A DNA stretch of 64,000 nt from Corallococcus soli (GTDB taxonomy: Bacteria > Myxococcota > Myxococcia > Myxococcales > Myxococcaceae): NCBI RefSeq assembly GCF_014930455.1, contig NZ_JAAIYO010000011.1, positions 124,001-188,000 on the forward strand. The letters are read 5' to 3'. The notes beneath the pieces were generated by a model, which was given only the letters and a program-made list of their open reading frames with translations, searched no databases and was not told the origin of the DNA. Numbering within the stretch: position 1 is the first letter of the stretch; the number at the start of each line of letters is the position of its first letter. The position numbers and the translations under genes are program-made. Below are positions 41,023 through 49,839 of this stretch, in pieces.

Positions 41023-41448
41023 TCAGCCCTTCGGCGGCGGCGCGGCGAGCGGCTGGTAGGTACCGAAGCTCCAGATGTTCCCCTCGGGGTCGAGCGCGCT
41101 GAAGTCCCGCGAGCCGTACTCGGTGTCGTGGAGGTCCATGAGGATGCTGGCGCCCGCGGCCTTCGCTCGCGCGCAGAGCGCATCCGGGTCGGTGACGACG
41201 ACGTAGATGCCCTGGTTCTTCGCGGGCACCTGCTTCGACGTCGCCATCTTCATCCGGTTCGCGGTGTCCGCGCCGCCGAACATGACGAGCCCGTGGCCCA
41301 GCGTCAGCTCGACGTGGGCCAGGGCGCCGGCGGGGGAGCGGTAGACCGCGCGCTCCTCGAAGCCGAACGCCTGCTTCAGGAAGCGCAGGGCGGCCTCCGG
41401 GTCTTCGTAGCGGAGGAAGGGGTACAGGCTGGGCAGGGGTGTGGACAT
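41023..41448 (-). CDS. VOC-family glyoxalase/bleomycin-resistance-like protein
   Basis: A 141-residue protein starting YPFLRYEDPEAALRFLKQAFG, the PhnB/glyoxalase type, with VELTLGHGLVMFGG and the closing segment DPEGNIWSFGTYQP. In this subgroup, metal ligands are often lost and the function is unknown. AAAGGA precedes the ATG. It lies 13 bp behind an AraC-type regulator gene, and the two are clearly one transcript. The regulator therefore probably controls it, or both respond to the same small molecule. Confidence 0.85.
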   Translation of the reverse strand: MSTPLPSLYPFLRYEDPEAALRFLKQAFGFEERAVYRSPAGALAHVELTLGHGLVMFGGADTANRMKMATSKQVPAKNQGIYVVVTDPDALCARAKAAGASILMDLHDTEYGSRDFSALDPEGNIWSFGTYQPLAAPPPKG

Positions 41449-41461
41449 GGTGGGCTTCCTT

Positions 41462-42370
41462 TCACCGTGCATCCTGCCCATCCGCCCAGGCCGGTTCTTG
41501 TACGGATTTCACCTGCGCCCCCGCTTCGAAGCCGCCCGCGTCGGGCAGCGAACGGCGCAGCAGCGCGGAGGGGGGCCCGCCGGTGAACTGGCGGAAGTCC
41601 CGGCTCAGGTGGGCCTGGTCGAAGTAGCCCAGCTCCACCGCCAGCTCCGCCCAACGCACCGGCCCGCCAGCCTTCAGCCGCTCCACCGCGCGGTCGAAGC
41701 GCAGCAGGCGCGCCAGCCGGCGGGGTGGCAGGCCGACCTGCTCATGGAACTGGTGGATGAGGTGCTTGTGGCTGCGGCCCAGCCCTTGCGCCAGCGTGGC
41801 GATGTCCAGGTTGCCGCCCGCGTGGAGGATGCGCTCCACGGCCCAGCGCACGCCGGCCTCCACCTCCGGGCCCCGCTCCACCCGCCGCGTCAGGAACGCG
41901 TCCACGAGCGCGAAGCGAGCCGCCCAGCCGGGCGCTTCCGCGAGCTGCTCCACCAGGCGCCGCGCGTCCAGGCCCCACAGGTCCTCCAGGCCCACCACGC
42001 GGTGCGACAGCTCATGCATGGGCAGGCCGAAGACGCGCCGGGCCCCCAGGGGCGTCAGGTTCACCTGGACCCCGTGGGACACGCCGCCGTGTTCGGTGGT
42101 GCTCCAGCGCTCGTCCAGGCCAGCGGTGAAGCCGGAGCGGTGCCGCGTCACCCGTCCCGCGTCGTCCAGGTGCTTCAGGAGCGGGCCGAACTCCAGGATG
42201 AGCACCACCTGGACGCCGGGCAGCTCCTGCCGGCGCATGGGCGCGGCCGTGGCCTCGCGGAAGCCGCAGTAGTCCCGGACGAGGGTGGCCAGGTGCGCGG
42301 GCGGCGTGGCGAGGGCCATCTCCCAGCCACCCCGCTCCGACGCGTGGCGCACCACGCGGATGGAGTGCAT
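41462..42370 (-). CDS. AraC-family transcriptional regulator
   Basis: A 302-residue regulator. The N-terminal 180 residues are a ligand-sensing domain without a recognised family. The C-terminal AraC DNA-binding domain has two helix-turn-helices: DIATLAQGLGRSHKHLIHQFHE, and WAELAVELGYFDQAHLSRDF with the conserved GYFDQAHLSRDFRQFTG-P signature. The N-terminal half looks like that of the AraC group that often sits next to VOC-type genes. It is first in a two-gene unit with the VOC gene downstream. The inducer is unknown. Confidence 0.9.
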   Translation of the reverse strand: MHSIRVVRHASERGGWEMALATPPAHLATLVRDYCGFREATAAPMRRQELPGVQVVLILEFGPLLKHLDDAGRVTRHRSGFTAGLDERWSTTEHGGVSHGVQVNLTPLGARRVFGLPMHELSHRVVGLEDLWGLDARRLVEQLAEAPGWAARFALVDAFLTRRVERGPEVEAGVRWAVERILHAGGNLDIATLAQGLGRSHKHLIHQFHEQVGLPPRRLARLLRFDRAVERLKAGGPVRWAELAVELGYFDQAHLSRDFRQFTGGPPSALLRRSLPDAGGFEAGAQVKSVQEPAWADGQDAR

Positions 42371-42399
42371 GCGCCTGGATCTCTACGCGGAAGGGGCGG

Positions 42400-43416
42400 C
42401 TACTTCGAGCCCTTGCGCAGGAAATCGAGCAGGGCCGCGTGCCATTTGTCGGGTGCCTCGAAGTGGGGGATGTGGCCCACGCCGGGCAGCTCCACCAGCG
42501 TGGCGCCGGGGATGGCGGCGGCGGTCTTCTTTCCCAGCGCGGGGTACTGACCCAGCTTGGGGAGGAGCGCGGGCGGCACGCTGCCCTTGCCCACGACGGT
42601 GCGGTCCTCCTGCCCGATGACGACCAGCGTGGGCGCGCGCACGAGGGGGAACTCGTGCACCACGGGCTGCTCGTAGATCATCGTCTGCGTGGCGGCGGAG
42701 ACCCAGGCCATGCGCGGGTACTCGCCGCTGAGCGTCTGGCGGTAGAGGACCTGGACGTACTCGTCGTACTCGGGCTTCCACTTCACGTAGTAGGTGCGCT
42801 GGTACTTGCGCAGGCCTTCTTCCGTGGCCTGGAGGTTCTCGCGGTAGAGGTCCTCGGTGGACTTCCAGGGGACGCTCTCCCGGTAGTCCTCCAGCCCGAT
42901 GGGGTTCTCCAGCACGAGCTGGGACGTGGTCTCCGGGTACATCAGCGCGAAGCGGGTGGCGAGCATGCCGCCCATGGAGTGGCCGACGATGACGGCCTGC
43001 TTCACGCCCGCGGTGTCGAGCACCTTCTTCGTCAGCGACGCGAGCGTGTGGAAGCTGTACGCGATGGCCGGCTTGGACGACTTGCCGAAGCCCACCTGAT
43101 CCGGCGCGATGACCCGGAAGCCCGCGCCGGTGAGAGCGCGAATGGTGCCCTTCCAGTACGCGCCGAAGAAGTTCTTGCCGTGCAGCAGGACGACGGTGCG
43201 CCCGTTGGCGTTGGCCGTGGGCTTCACGTCCATGTACGCCATGCGCAGCTCCTGGCCCTCCAGCGTGACGGGCAGGAACTGCACGGGGGCGGGGTAGGGG
43301 TAGCCCTCCATGCCCAGGCCCAGCGCTTCCGGCGCGCGGCGCGGCTCCTGCGCGTTGGCGGCCGGGGCGGAGAGCAGCAGGGCGGAGAGGAGCAGGGCGG
43401 GGACGCGGACGGACAT
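42400..43416 (-). CDS. Exported alpha/beta hydrolase
   Basis: A 338-residue protein with a Sec signal (VPALLLSALLLSAPAANA). The alpha/beta-hydrolase fold shows the oxyanion region VVLLHGKNFFGAYW, the nucleophile elbow GHSMGG (Ser in VIVGHSMGGM), the acid in VVIGQEDRTV and the catalytic His in GVGHIPHFEAP. It is an intact esterase/lipase/haloperoxidase-type enzyme; the substrate cannot be named. The start at MSVRVP is preferred over an upstream Arg/Pro-rich extension. It is transcribed alone between AraC and the SRPBCC gene. Confidence 0.88.
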   Translation of the reverse strand: MSVRVPALLLSALLLSAPAANAQEPRRAPEALGLGMEGYPYPAPVQFLPVTLEGQELRMAYMDVKPTANANGRTVVLLHGKNFFGAYWKGTIRALTGAGFRVIAPDQVGFGKSSKPAIAYSFHTLASLTKKVLDTAGVKQAVIVGHSMGGMLATRFALMYPETTSQLVLENPIGLEDYRESVPWKSTEDLYRENLQATEEGLRKYQRTYYVKWKPEYDEYVQVLYRQTLSGEYPRMAWVSAATQTMIYEQPVVHEFPLVRAPTLVVIGQEDRTVVGKGSVPPALLPKLGQYPALGKKTAAAIPGATLVELPGVGHIPHFEAPDKWHAALLDFLRKGSK

Positions 43417-43500
43417 GGGCCTCCTCGGGCACGGTGGGGACGCGGGGGAACGGGGGCGGGGAGGGCGCATTCCCGTCCGGTTCCGGCGCGGTCTGATTCC

Positions 43501-43938
43501 CTACAGCGCCCCGCCCGCCCGCAGGTGGATGCCGTACTCCAGCCAGGCCTTGAGGCAGCACAGCATGTGCATCCAGCCACCCACGTTGCCGTAGGCCGAC
43601 TTGAACCCCTGGGCGTCCTGCGTCCAGCCAGACTCGCTGATGCGCACCATCGTGTTCCCGGCGTCGAGCGGCTCGAAGAGCATCCGCACCTGGGTGAGGG
43701 AGCCGTCCTCCGTGGGCCACTCGAAGACGATGCGCTGGTCCAGGACGACCTCCCGGACGATGACGTCGTGCTCGCCTGGCACCTCCGCGAAGCGCCACTT
43801 CACCGTCGTGCCCTCCACGAGCGGCGCGCTGGCGTGCTGGACGAAGTAGGCGCTGAGCTGCTTCGGGTTGACCACCGCGTCGAACACCTGCGCGACCGGC
43901 TTCTGGATCTTCAGCTGCACCTGGAACTTCGTCTCCAT
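43501..43938 (-). CDS. SRPBCC (AHSA1/START-like) domain protein
   Basis: A 145-residue protein, one AHSA1/SRPBCC fold (FQVQLKIQKPVAQVFDAVVNPKQLSAYF, then FEWPTEDGSLTQVRMLFEPL and GWMHMLCCLKAWLEYG). Such proteins form a hydrophobic pocket, and many are encoded opposite an ArsR-type regulator that lacks metal-binding cysteines, exactly as here: the ArsR gene is divergent, 54 bp away, with an AT-rich palindrome between them. The ligand is unknown. Confidence 0.87.
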   Translation of the reverse strand: METKFQVQLKIQKPVAQVFDAVVNPKQLSAYFVQHASAPLVEGTTVKWRFAEVPGEHDVIVREVVLDQRIVFEWPTEDGSLTQVRMLFEPLDAGNTMVRISESGWTQDAQGFKSAYGNVGGWMHMLCCLKAWLEYGIHLRAGGAL

Positions 43939-43976
43939 GGGCGCTCCCTCCTGTTTCCTGGCGCGTTCAGAAATAG

Positions 43977-43992
43977 GTTATAGAATTATAAC
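43977..43992. promoter_or_regulatory. ArsR-type operator / promoter palindrome
   Basis: GTTATA-GAAT-TATAAC, perfect 6-bp arms, ends at the base before the ATG of the ArsR gene. It is strikingly AT-rich for this genome and contains a TAGAAT sequence that could serve as the -10 box. Autoregulation and a leaderless transcript are inferred. Confidence 0.6.
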
Positions 43993-44322
43993 ATGTCAAG
44001 CAGCACCCGGGACGACCTCCTCTTCAAGGCGCTGGCGGACTCACGGAGGCGGGCCATCCTGGACCTGCTGAAGGACGCGCCCCGGACGACGGGGGAGCTG
44101 TGCGAGCACTTCGAGGGCACCCTGGACCGCTGCACGGTGATGCAACACATCGGGGTGCTGGAGCGGGCGGAGCTGGTCCTCTCCCGTCGCGAGGGCCGCA
44201 CGCGGTGGAACTACCTCAACGCGGCGCCCTTCCTGGAGATCCAGGAGCGGTGGATCTCCTCCTACGCCACGCACGCGGTGGGGCTGCTGTCGAAGCTGAA
44301 GCGGGACCTGGAAGGGGAGTGA
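43993..44322 (+). CDS. ArsR-family winged-helix regulator
   Basis: A 109-residue DNA-binding protein: LFKALADSRRRAILDLLKDAPRTTGEL, recognition helix region CTVMQHIGVLERAELVLSRREGRTRWNYLN. It has two cysteines (CEHF, RCTV) but no ArsR-type metal motif (ELCVCDL). It is the type paired with SRPBCC genes, divergent with an intervening palindrome. No ribosome site precedes the ATG, which directly abuts the palindrome. Confidence 0.9.
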   Translation: MSSSTRDDLLFKALADSRRRAILDLLKDAPRTTGELCEHFEGTLDRCTVMQHIGVLERAELVLSRREGRTRWNYLNAAPFLEIQERWISSYATHAVGLLSKLKRDLEGE

Positions 44323-44363
44323 GGAGGGGACTTTGGGACTACATGCCCCAGGCCGCCTCCCCA

Positions 44364-44945
44364 TCAGACTTCGACGAACCGTGCGCCCAGGGCGCCGGTG
44401 CGTTCGAGCGCGTCCTTGATGTCGCCCGCGACGATGATGGGCGGGTGGTAGCCCCACAGCCGGAAGACGCGTGCACCGCCCACCTTCGAGCGGTCGATGC
44501 GCAGGCCGGACACGACGTGGTACTCGCCCAGCCGGTCTGGCCGGTTGTCTTCCGGCACCCAGCGCCGGGCTTCTCTACAGGCCGCGTCGTCGATGCAGTC
44601 GATTTCCTTCGCCACGTTCAGCAGGAAGTAAGGGGCCGACTGCCCTTCCACTTCGACGGGGAAGAGCTGGATGTCTTGGGGGGCCAACTCGCGGAACACG
44701 GCGGCGACCCGGGCGTTCACGATGGGCGCACCTCCGACCGGGGTCTTGTCGAAGTCCAGGGCCCTGCCGTCCTGGGAGAGTGGAATCCGGAGCCGCTCAG
44801 GGAGTTCCACGGGCTTGCCCTGAATGAATTGCCAGATGTCCTCAATCTCCGGCCCGGCAAGGTGGTGCGGCTCGCCCAGGTACCAACGCCCTGGAACATA
44901 GACATCGAAATCAAGGTCGAAGAAGCGTGCTGACATGGACCTCAT
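44364..44945 (-). CDS. Imm11-like (DUF1629) immunity protein
   Basis: A 193-residue cytoplasmic protein (FFDLDFDVYVPGRWYLGEP, then FPVEVEGQSAPYFLLNVAKEIDCID and GARVFRLWGYHPPIIVAGDIKDALE). The pattern fits the Imm11/DUF1629 immunity superfamily, frequently encoded behind polymorphic toxins in myxobacteria. The ATG overlaps the toxin stop codon (ATGA), so toxin and immunity are translationally coupled; an in-frame ATG three codons later is an alternative. Specific neutralisation of the upstream AHH-type toxin is inferred from this arrangement. Confidence 0.8.
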   Translation of the reverse strand: MRSMSARFFDLDFDVYVPGRWYLGEPHHLAGPEIEDIWQFIQGKPVELPERLRIPLSQDGRALDFDKTPVGGAPIVNARVAAVFRELAPQDIQLFPVEVEGQSAPYFLLNVAKEIDCIDDAACREARRWVPEDNRPDRLGEYHVVSGLRIDRSKVGGARVFRLWGYHPPIIVAGDIKDALERTGALGARFVEV

Positions 44946-46216
44946 CCTTCCGGGTTCCGGGTGACGAGCTTTCGCAGAAGGGTCCCGTCCGTTGTGAGAT
45001 CAGTCGCGATCCGCATCAACTCATCGGTCAGGGCACGCCGACATGACTCCACGCCCCGGCATCCTTGCGTCGCCAACTGGAGCCTTCGATAGACCTCTTG
45101 ATGGTACTCGCGTGGGTGCGGCCCCTTGTGTCCCCGGATGCGGACTTGATTCACGGTATCACTCAGCTTCAGCCCCGCTCGGCGGAAGAAATCCTCGAAG
45201 ATCCGCGTCCAGGGCCCACCCGAGCTCGCGGAGACCTCGTTCTTGTCCGTGCAGATGTGGTGCACCTCTCCATCCGGGTCCCCCTGAATGCCGCCACCCG
45301 GGCCCATCGCCACGGCGGCCACCGCCGTGGGTGCCAGCGCGATGTCGAGCACTCCCGCCGCGGAGAGTGAAATCGAATGCACCTCACCGGCCAGGGCACC
45401 CGATAGCTGAAATCCACCCTCCACCTGTGCCTTCAACGCCGCCTGCGTGAAACCAGGCATCCGTGGTCCCTGCACCGCCATGCCGGACCTGCCACCCAGC
45501 GCGGCCATGGCGACGAGGATCAGCACCCGGGCCCCGTTGTCTCCCAGCACCTTGCCGAAGCGATGCCCCACGTCCTTCAACTGCTCGGTGCTCGTCGCCT
45601 CCGCCGTCTCCTCCATGAGGAGGAGGAACGCCTGCCCCAGGTGCCAGACCGGCCCCGTTCCCAGGTAGGCGATGAGGCACGCCGTCAACGCGAGGGCCAC
45701 GAACTTCGTCACCGGCTCGGGAGCCACCAGCATCACCAGCGAGGTCCCGATGAGGGAGACGACCATCGCCCGCAGGGCATCCGGGTCGGTGACGTCCTGG
45801 AGCGCGACCTCGACACCTTCCCAGACGGTGTCGAGCGCGAAGGAGAGCGCCATCCCGCGACGCTCCATCAGTCCCAGCGTGAACCCATCCGGCATGAGGC
45901 GCTTCGGTTCGCCCGTGCGACCCCGAGCCCCGTCCACCACACCGCGCGAGGAGGCCAGGAGGGAGCGCCGCTCCGTCGCTTCGGCTTCGCGGAGGGCCAC
46001 GTCCAACCTCATGCCGAGCACGAGGCGCGTCACGCCCTCCTCGAACGCGGCCCGGGCGACCTCCACCGGGCGGGTCTGCGAGGGCCGGTAGACGATGGGG
46101 GGGTCTCCCCGGCCGGTATCGAGCGTCACCGTCCGCGTCGTCGCACAGCCCATGCACCCCAACAGCAGCAGCGCCACCACCGCGCGAAATCTCACCTGGC
46201 CGCTCCCGGTCCACAC
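44942..46216 (-). CDS. SitA-type polymorphic toxin lipoprotein with AHH nuclease-like domain
   Basis: A 424-residue lipoprotein: signal VVALLLLGCMGCATT with the lipobox MGC. The middle region contains hydrophobic helices (LIGTSLVMLVAPE, FVALALTACLIAYLG, VLILVAMAALGG), as in the long SitA families, possibly aiding membrane passage. The C-terminal roughly 110 residues carry VHHICTDKN, then FRRAGLKLSD and GHKGPHPREYHQEVYRRL, the AHH/HNH-type nuclease toxin pattern. Translation start is uncertain between the first GTG and a GTG seven codons later. The Imm11-like gene overlaps its stop by four bases. Delivery by outer-membrane exchange is inferred by family. Confidence 0.8.
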   Translation of the reverse strand: MWTGSGQVRFRAVVALLLLGCMGCATTRTVTLDTGRGDPPIVYRPSQTRPVEVARAAFEEGVTRLVLGMRLDVALREAEATERRSLLASSRGVVDGARGRTGEPKRLMPDGFTLGLMERRGMALSFALDTVWEGVEVALQDVTDPDALRAMVVSLIGTSLVMLVAPEPVTKFVALALTACLIAYLGTGPVWHLGQAFLLLMEETAEATSTEQLKDVGHRFGKVLGDNGARVLILVAMAALGGRSGMAVQGPRMPGFTQAALKAQVEGGFQLSGALAGEVHSISLSAAGVLDIALAPTAVAAVAMGPGGGIQGDPDGEVHHICTDKNEVSASSGGPWTRIFEDFFRRAGLKLSDTVNQVRIRGHKGPHPREYHQEVYRRLQLATQGCRGVESCRRALTDELMRIATDLTTDGTLLRKLVTRNPEG

Positions 46217-46283
46217 TTCGTCAGTTGCTGCATCCGGAGAGGCGCTGGAGCCGTGGCCCCAGCGCCCTTCCGGAACCCGCGTC

Positions 46284-47900
46284 CTATTGGAGGATGCGGC
46301 GCATCCTGGGCGGATGCAGTTGTCCCGCCTTGATGGCCGGTGTCACCCGCTTCGACTTGAGGGCCGCCTTGTTGGCGGCGGGCAGCCCCTGCGCCAGTCC
46401 GAAGATGAAGCTGAAGTCGGACGCAATGCCAGACGGACCCTGGATGGCGGCGCTCGCGTGGCAGACGATGCAGTTGCTCGCCCGGGGCCCCTGGCCGAAG
46501 TCCGCCGTCTGCTGGATGTAGGTCTCCATCGTCGTGTTCGCGATGGGGACGCTCCCAGACGGCGTCGGTGAGGCGAAGGGCAGGGGTGCCTTCACCGGCC
46601 GCGTGGGGCTGGCGCTGGCTCCGGTGGACCACAGCATGTTCACCAACAGGTAGTTCTCCCAGACGGAGCCGGGATAGGCCTGTCGCAGGTGCTGCTGGAC
46701 CGTCGCCGTCACCTGGGCGGCCGTCGCGTCAATGGGCGTCAGCCGCGTCACCTGCACCGCGGACGGCGCCGGACACCCGTTGCCAATGTAATACGGCGGC
46801 GGTGTGTTGGGCGTGCAGCCCACCGTCACCTGCGTGGCCCCGCCATCCGCCGAACAGTGCGCCGGCACCGACAGCGTGCGCGGCTGGCATTGCGCGTCGT
46901 AGAAGTTCCACGCCGTGGTGCCCGCATCCGCGCCGTGGTCGGGCGCGTTGTCCACGTGCTCGAAGGTGGACCACACCAGCGTGGGCTGGCTCTGCGTCGC
47001 GTGGATGATGTGCAACCCCACCAACGCCACCGTCGCCGCGCGGCACTTCTGCGTGGTGGGGTCCACCACCACCGCGGGCGCCAGCTTGTAGCGGTTCCAC
47101 CGGGAGTCCGTCGGCGAGGAGACCTCCATCCACGCCGACTTCGTCTCGATGGCGCCCACGCTGTTCGGCTGGAACGAACCCTGGGGCAGCACCAGCGCCA
47201 CCCCCGCGTCCGCCTGCGCCATCTGGTTGGACGCGTTGTAGAGCCCCGCGTCCACCACGTAGTCGAACTCCGGCTGGTTGATGCGCACGTCGTACCAGAC
47301 GTTCGTGCCGTTCCGCGCCCCCAGCCACGCGGGCCCGGTGAAGGGGAACGCCTGCGCGCTGCTGGTCGGGTCGAACTGCTCCGCGAACTTCGACGCCACC
47401 GTCAACGCCAGCAGCCCCTTCGCCTCCACCGCTGTCAGGCCCGCCTCCGCCAGACAGGCCGGGTCCACCTTCTGCGCCGAGCCCCACGCGGGCGGCGGGC
47501 CGCCGTCCGGCAGGAACACCTGCGCCACGTCCATCCACGTCTGCCATTGCACCGCGCCCAGGTCCCCGGGCGTGCCGAAGCCGGCGTCCGTCCCCCCATC
47601 CATGGAAGCGGAGGGCCAGTTCAGCGCGATGAACTGCTGCCAGGCGAAACAGTCCGCGTCCACCTGGCTGGCCACCTGGCTGAAGTCGGGCGGGATGTCC
47701 GGCCCGAACTGGAGGGTCTGCGTGTTGCCACACGGAAAACTCGAAGGCGTGGCGGCCTTCCGCGCTTCGGTGAGCACCGGAGGGGCCGTCTCCGCCCGCG
47801 GGGGATTGGATTCCGCGGAGGAGGCCCCCGTGAGGCAGCCCGCCGTCAACGACAGCAGCGCCACCAGCGACAGCGCCGGGAGGTGTCTGGGATGGGTCAT
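46284..47900 (-). CDS. Lipoprotein with C-terminal c-type haem motif
   Basis: A 538-residue lipoprotein (signal LSLVALLSLTAGC). The mature chain includes FAWQQFIALNWP near the N-terminus, several Cys pairs, and near residue 480 the covalent haem-binding motif CIVCH followed by a short helical tail with a Met (HPPRMRRIL) that could be the axial ligand. It is therefore a periplasm-facing cytochrome-like protein, but the large N-terminal 450 residues match no enzyme that I recognise. It lies 11 bp behind the 575-residue gene upstream and must be co-transcribed, so a two-component redox unit is likely. Confidence 0.7.
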   Translation of the reverse strand: MTHPRHLPALSLVALLSLTAGCLTGASSAESNPPRAETAPPVLTEARKAATPSSFPCGNTQTLQFGPDIPPDFSQVASQVDADCFAWQQFIALNWPSASMDGGTDAGFGTPGDLGAVQWQTWMDVAQVFLPDGGPPPAWGSAQKVDPACLAEAGLTAVEAKGLLALTVASKFAEQFDPTSSAQAFPFTGPAWLGARNGTNVWYDVRINQPEFDYVVDAGLYNASNQMAQADAGVALVLPQGSFQPNSVGAIETKSAWMEVSSPTDSRWNRYKLAPAVVVDPTTQKCRAATVALVGLHIIHATQSQPTLVWSTFEHVDNAPDHGADAGTTAWNFYDAQCQPRTLSVPAHCSADGGATQVTVGCTPNTPPPYYIGNGCPAPSAVQVTRLTPIDATAAQVTATVQQHLRQAYPGSVWENYLLVNMLWSTGASASPTRPVKAPLPFASPTPSGSVPIANTTMETYIQQTADFGQGPRASNCIVCHASAAIQGPSGIASDFSFIFGLAQGLPAANKAALKSKRVTPAIKAGQLHPPRMRRILQ

Positions 47901-47911
47901 GGAGGCGGAGC

Positions 47912-49639
47912 TCAGGCCGACACGACGTGGAGCGCGGCGGGGAAGCCCACGGACTGGGACTGACCGGGGTTCGTGACCCACAGGCTCCTGGGACCGGGGG
48001 CCGCGGTGGCGGACACGTTGATGCTCACCAGGAGCGCGGCGACCGGCGCGGGATAGGTATTGCCCGGCACCGCGTACGTCACGTCCGCCCGGCTCTGCAC
48101 CGTCGCGGTGATGCCGTCCCCGAAGGACACCGTGGGGAAGCCGCCGCTGGACGACAGCGTGTCGGCGGTGATGACCAGGGAGACGTGGGTCTGCCCCGGC
48201 TTCACCCTGGGCGCGATGAGCGTGCTGTTGCTGGCCAGGTTCATGGGGACGCCCATCACGTTGGGCACGTTCGTCTGCACCAGCGCCTGGAACACGGCGG
48301 CGTGGAAGATCTGCAGCGGCTGGGCGAACTGGGTCGGCGGCGTGGCCACGCAGGACTGCACCGGGGCCGTGTCCGTCTGCTTCAGGCCCGCGCCGGTGAT
48401 CTGCATGAGGAACGTCTGCGCCACCTGGGAGGCCCACTGGATCTTCTGGCCGTTGATGGTGAGGTCCGACACCGTGTACGGCTTGGACGCGGGCACCTGG
48501 AAGGTGGCGTGCAGGATGTAGTTGCCGGGCAGCTTGCGGCCCTGCTCGTCCTTCAGCTCCGGCGTGCCCCGCACGACGGTCCAGAACTCCGACACGGGGG
48601 TCTTGTCCGGCGACTGGTAGTTGAAGGACGCGAAGTCCGGCATCTGGATGTAGAGGCCCGGCGGGTTCGCCAGCGTGGCCTTCATCGACGCCTGCGCGGG
48701 GTTGGGCGGCGCGACCAGCTGGTTCACGCTCTGCCCGATGTGCGGGTCGCTGTTGCGCGCGGGCTGGCCGTACTGGGCGCAGCAGATGAGCGACTGCGCG
48801 TTGCCGTTGCCCCCGGGGCGCGGCACCGTCGCGGCGGAGGCCAGGCCAATCTCCGTCTGGAGCGTGTTGGGCGTGCTCGTCAGGTGCATCGCGCCGCCCT
48901 GCGTGGCGGTGGAGACCGGGCCGCTGTTCCACTTGTTCAGCGGGTTGTACGCGGGCCGCCCGGTGGAGGGATCCACGATGGGCGTCTTGCGCACCGGGTC
49001 GTTCAGGTACAGGTCCGCCAGTTGGATCTGCGGCTTGCCCAGCGTGCTCCGGTACAGCTCCAGGACCTTCTCCGGGCTCACCGCCCAGAGCGAGTTCCAG
49101 TACTCCGGGTTCTCGCAGGTGAAGTCGATGCGGACGATGTCGCCGTTCGCGTTGCGCTCCACGCTCCACTCGCAGTACTCGTCCTGCCAGCCGCGCGGCC
49201 CGAAGGGCCCGTAGTTCGACACGGCGCCCGAGCAGGGATTGGTGATCTGCGGCAGTTCGGAGAAGGGCTTGCCGCTGGCCGTCTTGCCCGTGTCCGCCAG
49301 CGCCTGCAGGTCGTTCAGGGGCAGCAGCAGGTTCTGGCTGTTCGTGCCCCCGCCACCGCCGTAGTAGTACTCCAGGCGCCCGGGGAACGCGTTCCACTGG
49401 ATGGGCTGGTACACCACGTTCGTGGGGTCCGTCGTCACCGGGTTGAAGTACCAGGTGTTGTTCGCCGCGTTCATGCTGTTCCACGGGTTGCCGGTGATGC
49501 CCTGCTGCGTGAAGCCCGTGAGGTTGAACGTCCAGGCCTCGTTCAATTGCTTCTGGAGCGTGGGGTCGTTCGGGAAGTCCACCTGGTTCGCGGGCGTGAG
49601 GAAACGCTGGACCAGGTCAGCGGTCTGGGACGACAGCAT
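47912..49639 (-). CDS. Large protein of unknown function paired with a haem lipoprotein
   Basis: A 575-residue protein with no obvious signal peptide, rich in aromatic and Asn/Gln residues (WNSMNAANNTWYFNP, RLEYYYGGGGG). Conserved-looking elements are GWQDEYCEWSVERN, FTCENPEYWNSLW and SLICCAQYGQPARNSDPHIGQ. The last 100 residues look like an Ig/IPT-type beta-sandwich (RVKPGQTHVSLVITAD to GPRSLWVTNPGQSQ). AAGGAG lies eight bases before the ATG. Placement 11 bp ahead of the c-type haem lipoprotein suggests that they function together. Family and activity are unknown. Confidence 0.7.
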   Translation of the reverse strand: MLSSQTADLVQRFLTPANQVDFPNDPTLQKQLNEAWTFNLTGFTQQGITGNPWNSMNAANNTWYFNPVTTDPTNVVYQPIQWNAFPGRLEYYYGGGGGTNSQNLLLPLNDLQALADTGKTASGKPFSELPQITNPCSGAVSNYGPFGPRGWQDEYCEWSVERNANGDIVRIDFTCENPEYWNSLWAVSPEKVLELYRSTLGKPQIQLADLYLNDPVRKTPIVDPSTGRPAYNPLNKWNSGPVSTATQGGAMHLTSTPNTLQTEIGLASAATVPRPGGNGNAQSLICCAQYGQPARNSDPHIGQSVNQLVAPPNPAQASMKATLANPPGLYIQMPDFASFNYQSPDKTPVSEFWTVVRGTPELKDEQGRKLPGNYILHATFQVPASKPYTVSDLTINGQKIQWASQVAQTFLMQITGAGLKQTDTAPVQSCVATPPTQFAQPLQIFHAAVFQALVQTNVPNVMGVPMNLASNSTLIAPRVKPGQTHVSLVITADTLSSSGGFPTVSFGDGITATVQSRADVTYAVPGNTYPAPVAALLVSINVSATAAPGPRSLWVTNPGQSQSVGFPAALHVVSA

Positions 49640-49839
49640 GGCGGTGCTCCTTGTGGGGAGGGACAGGCCTCTCGTGGGCGGGGGTGCCCGCCGAGAGTTC
49701 AATGCGGGCGCCATCCAGACAGATGCCGAGCCCCATGGGCAACGCCCCGCGGTGCGTAAGGGATTACCGAGCCCGGGTCGAAAGGGATTGCGGCCCGGGG
49801 ACGCCGCGCGTCCCACGGGAGAGGCGATGTCCTGTCGCG

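Noticed and set aside
46284-49484. Single 1066-codon minus-strand frame as one giant protein
   Set aside because: Its upstream half is out of frame with the good 575-residue protein and low in protein character; a lipoprotein signal begins at 47900, so the region is two genes.
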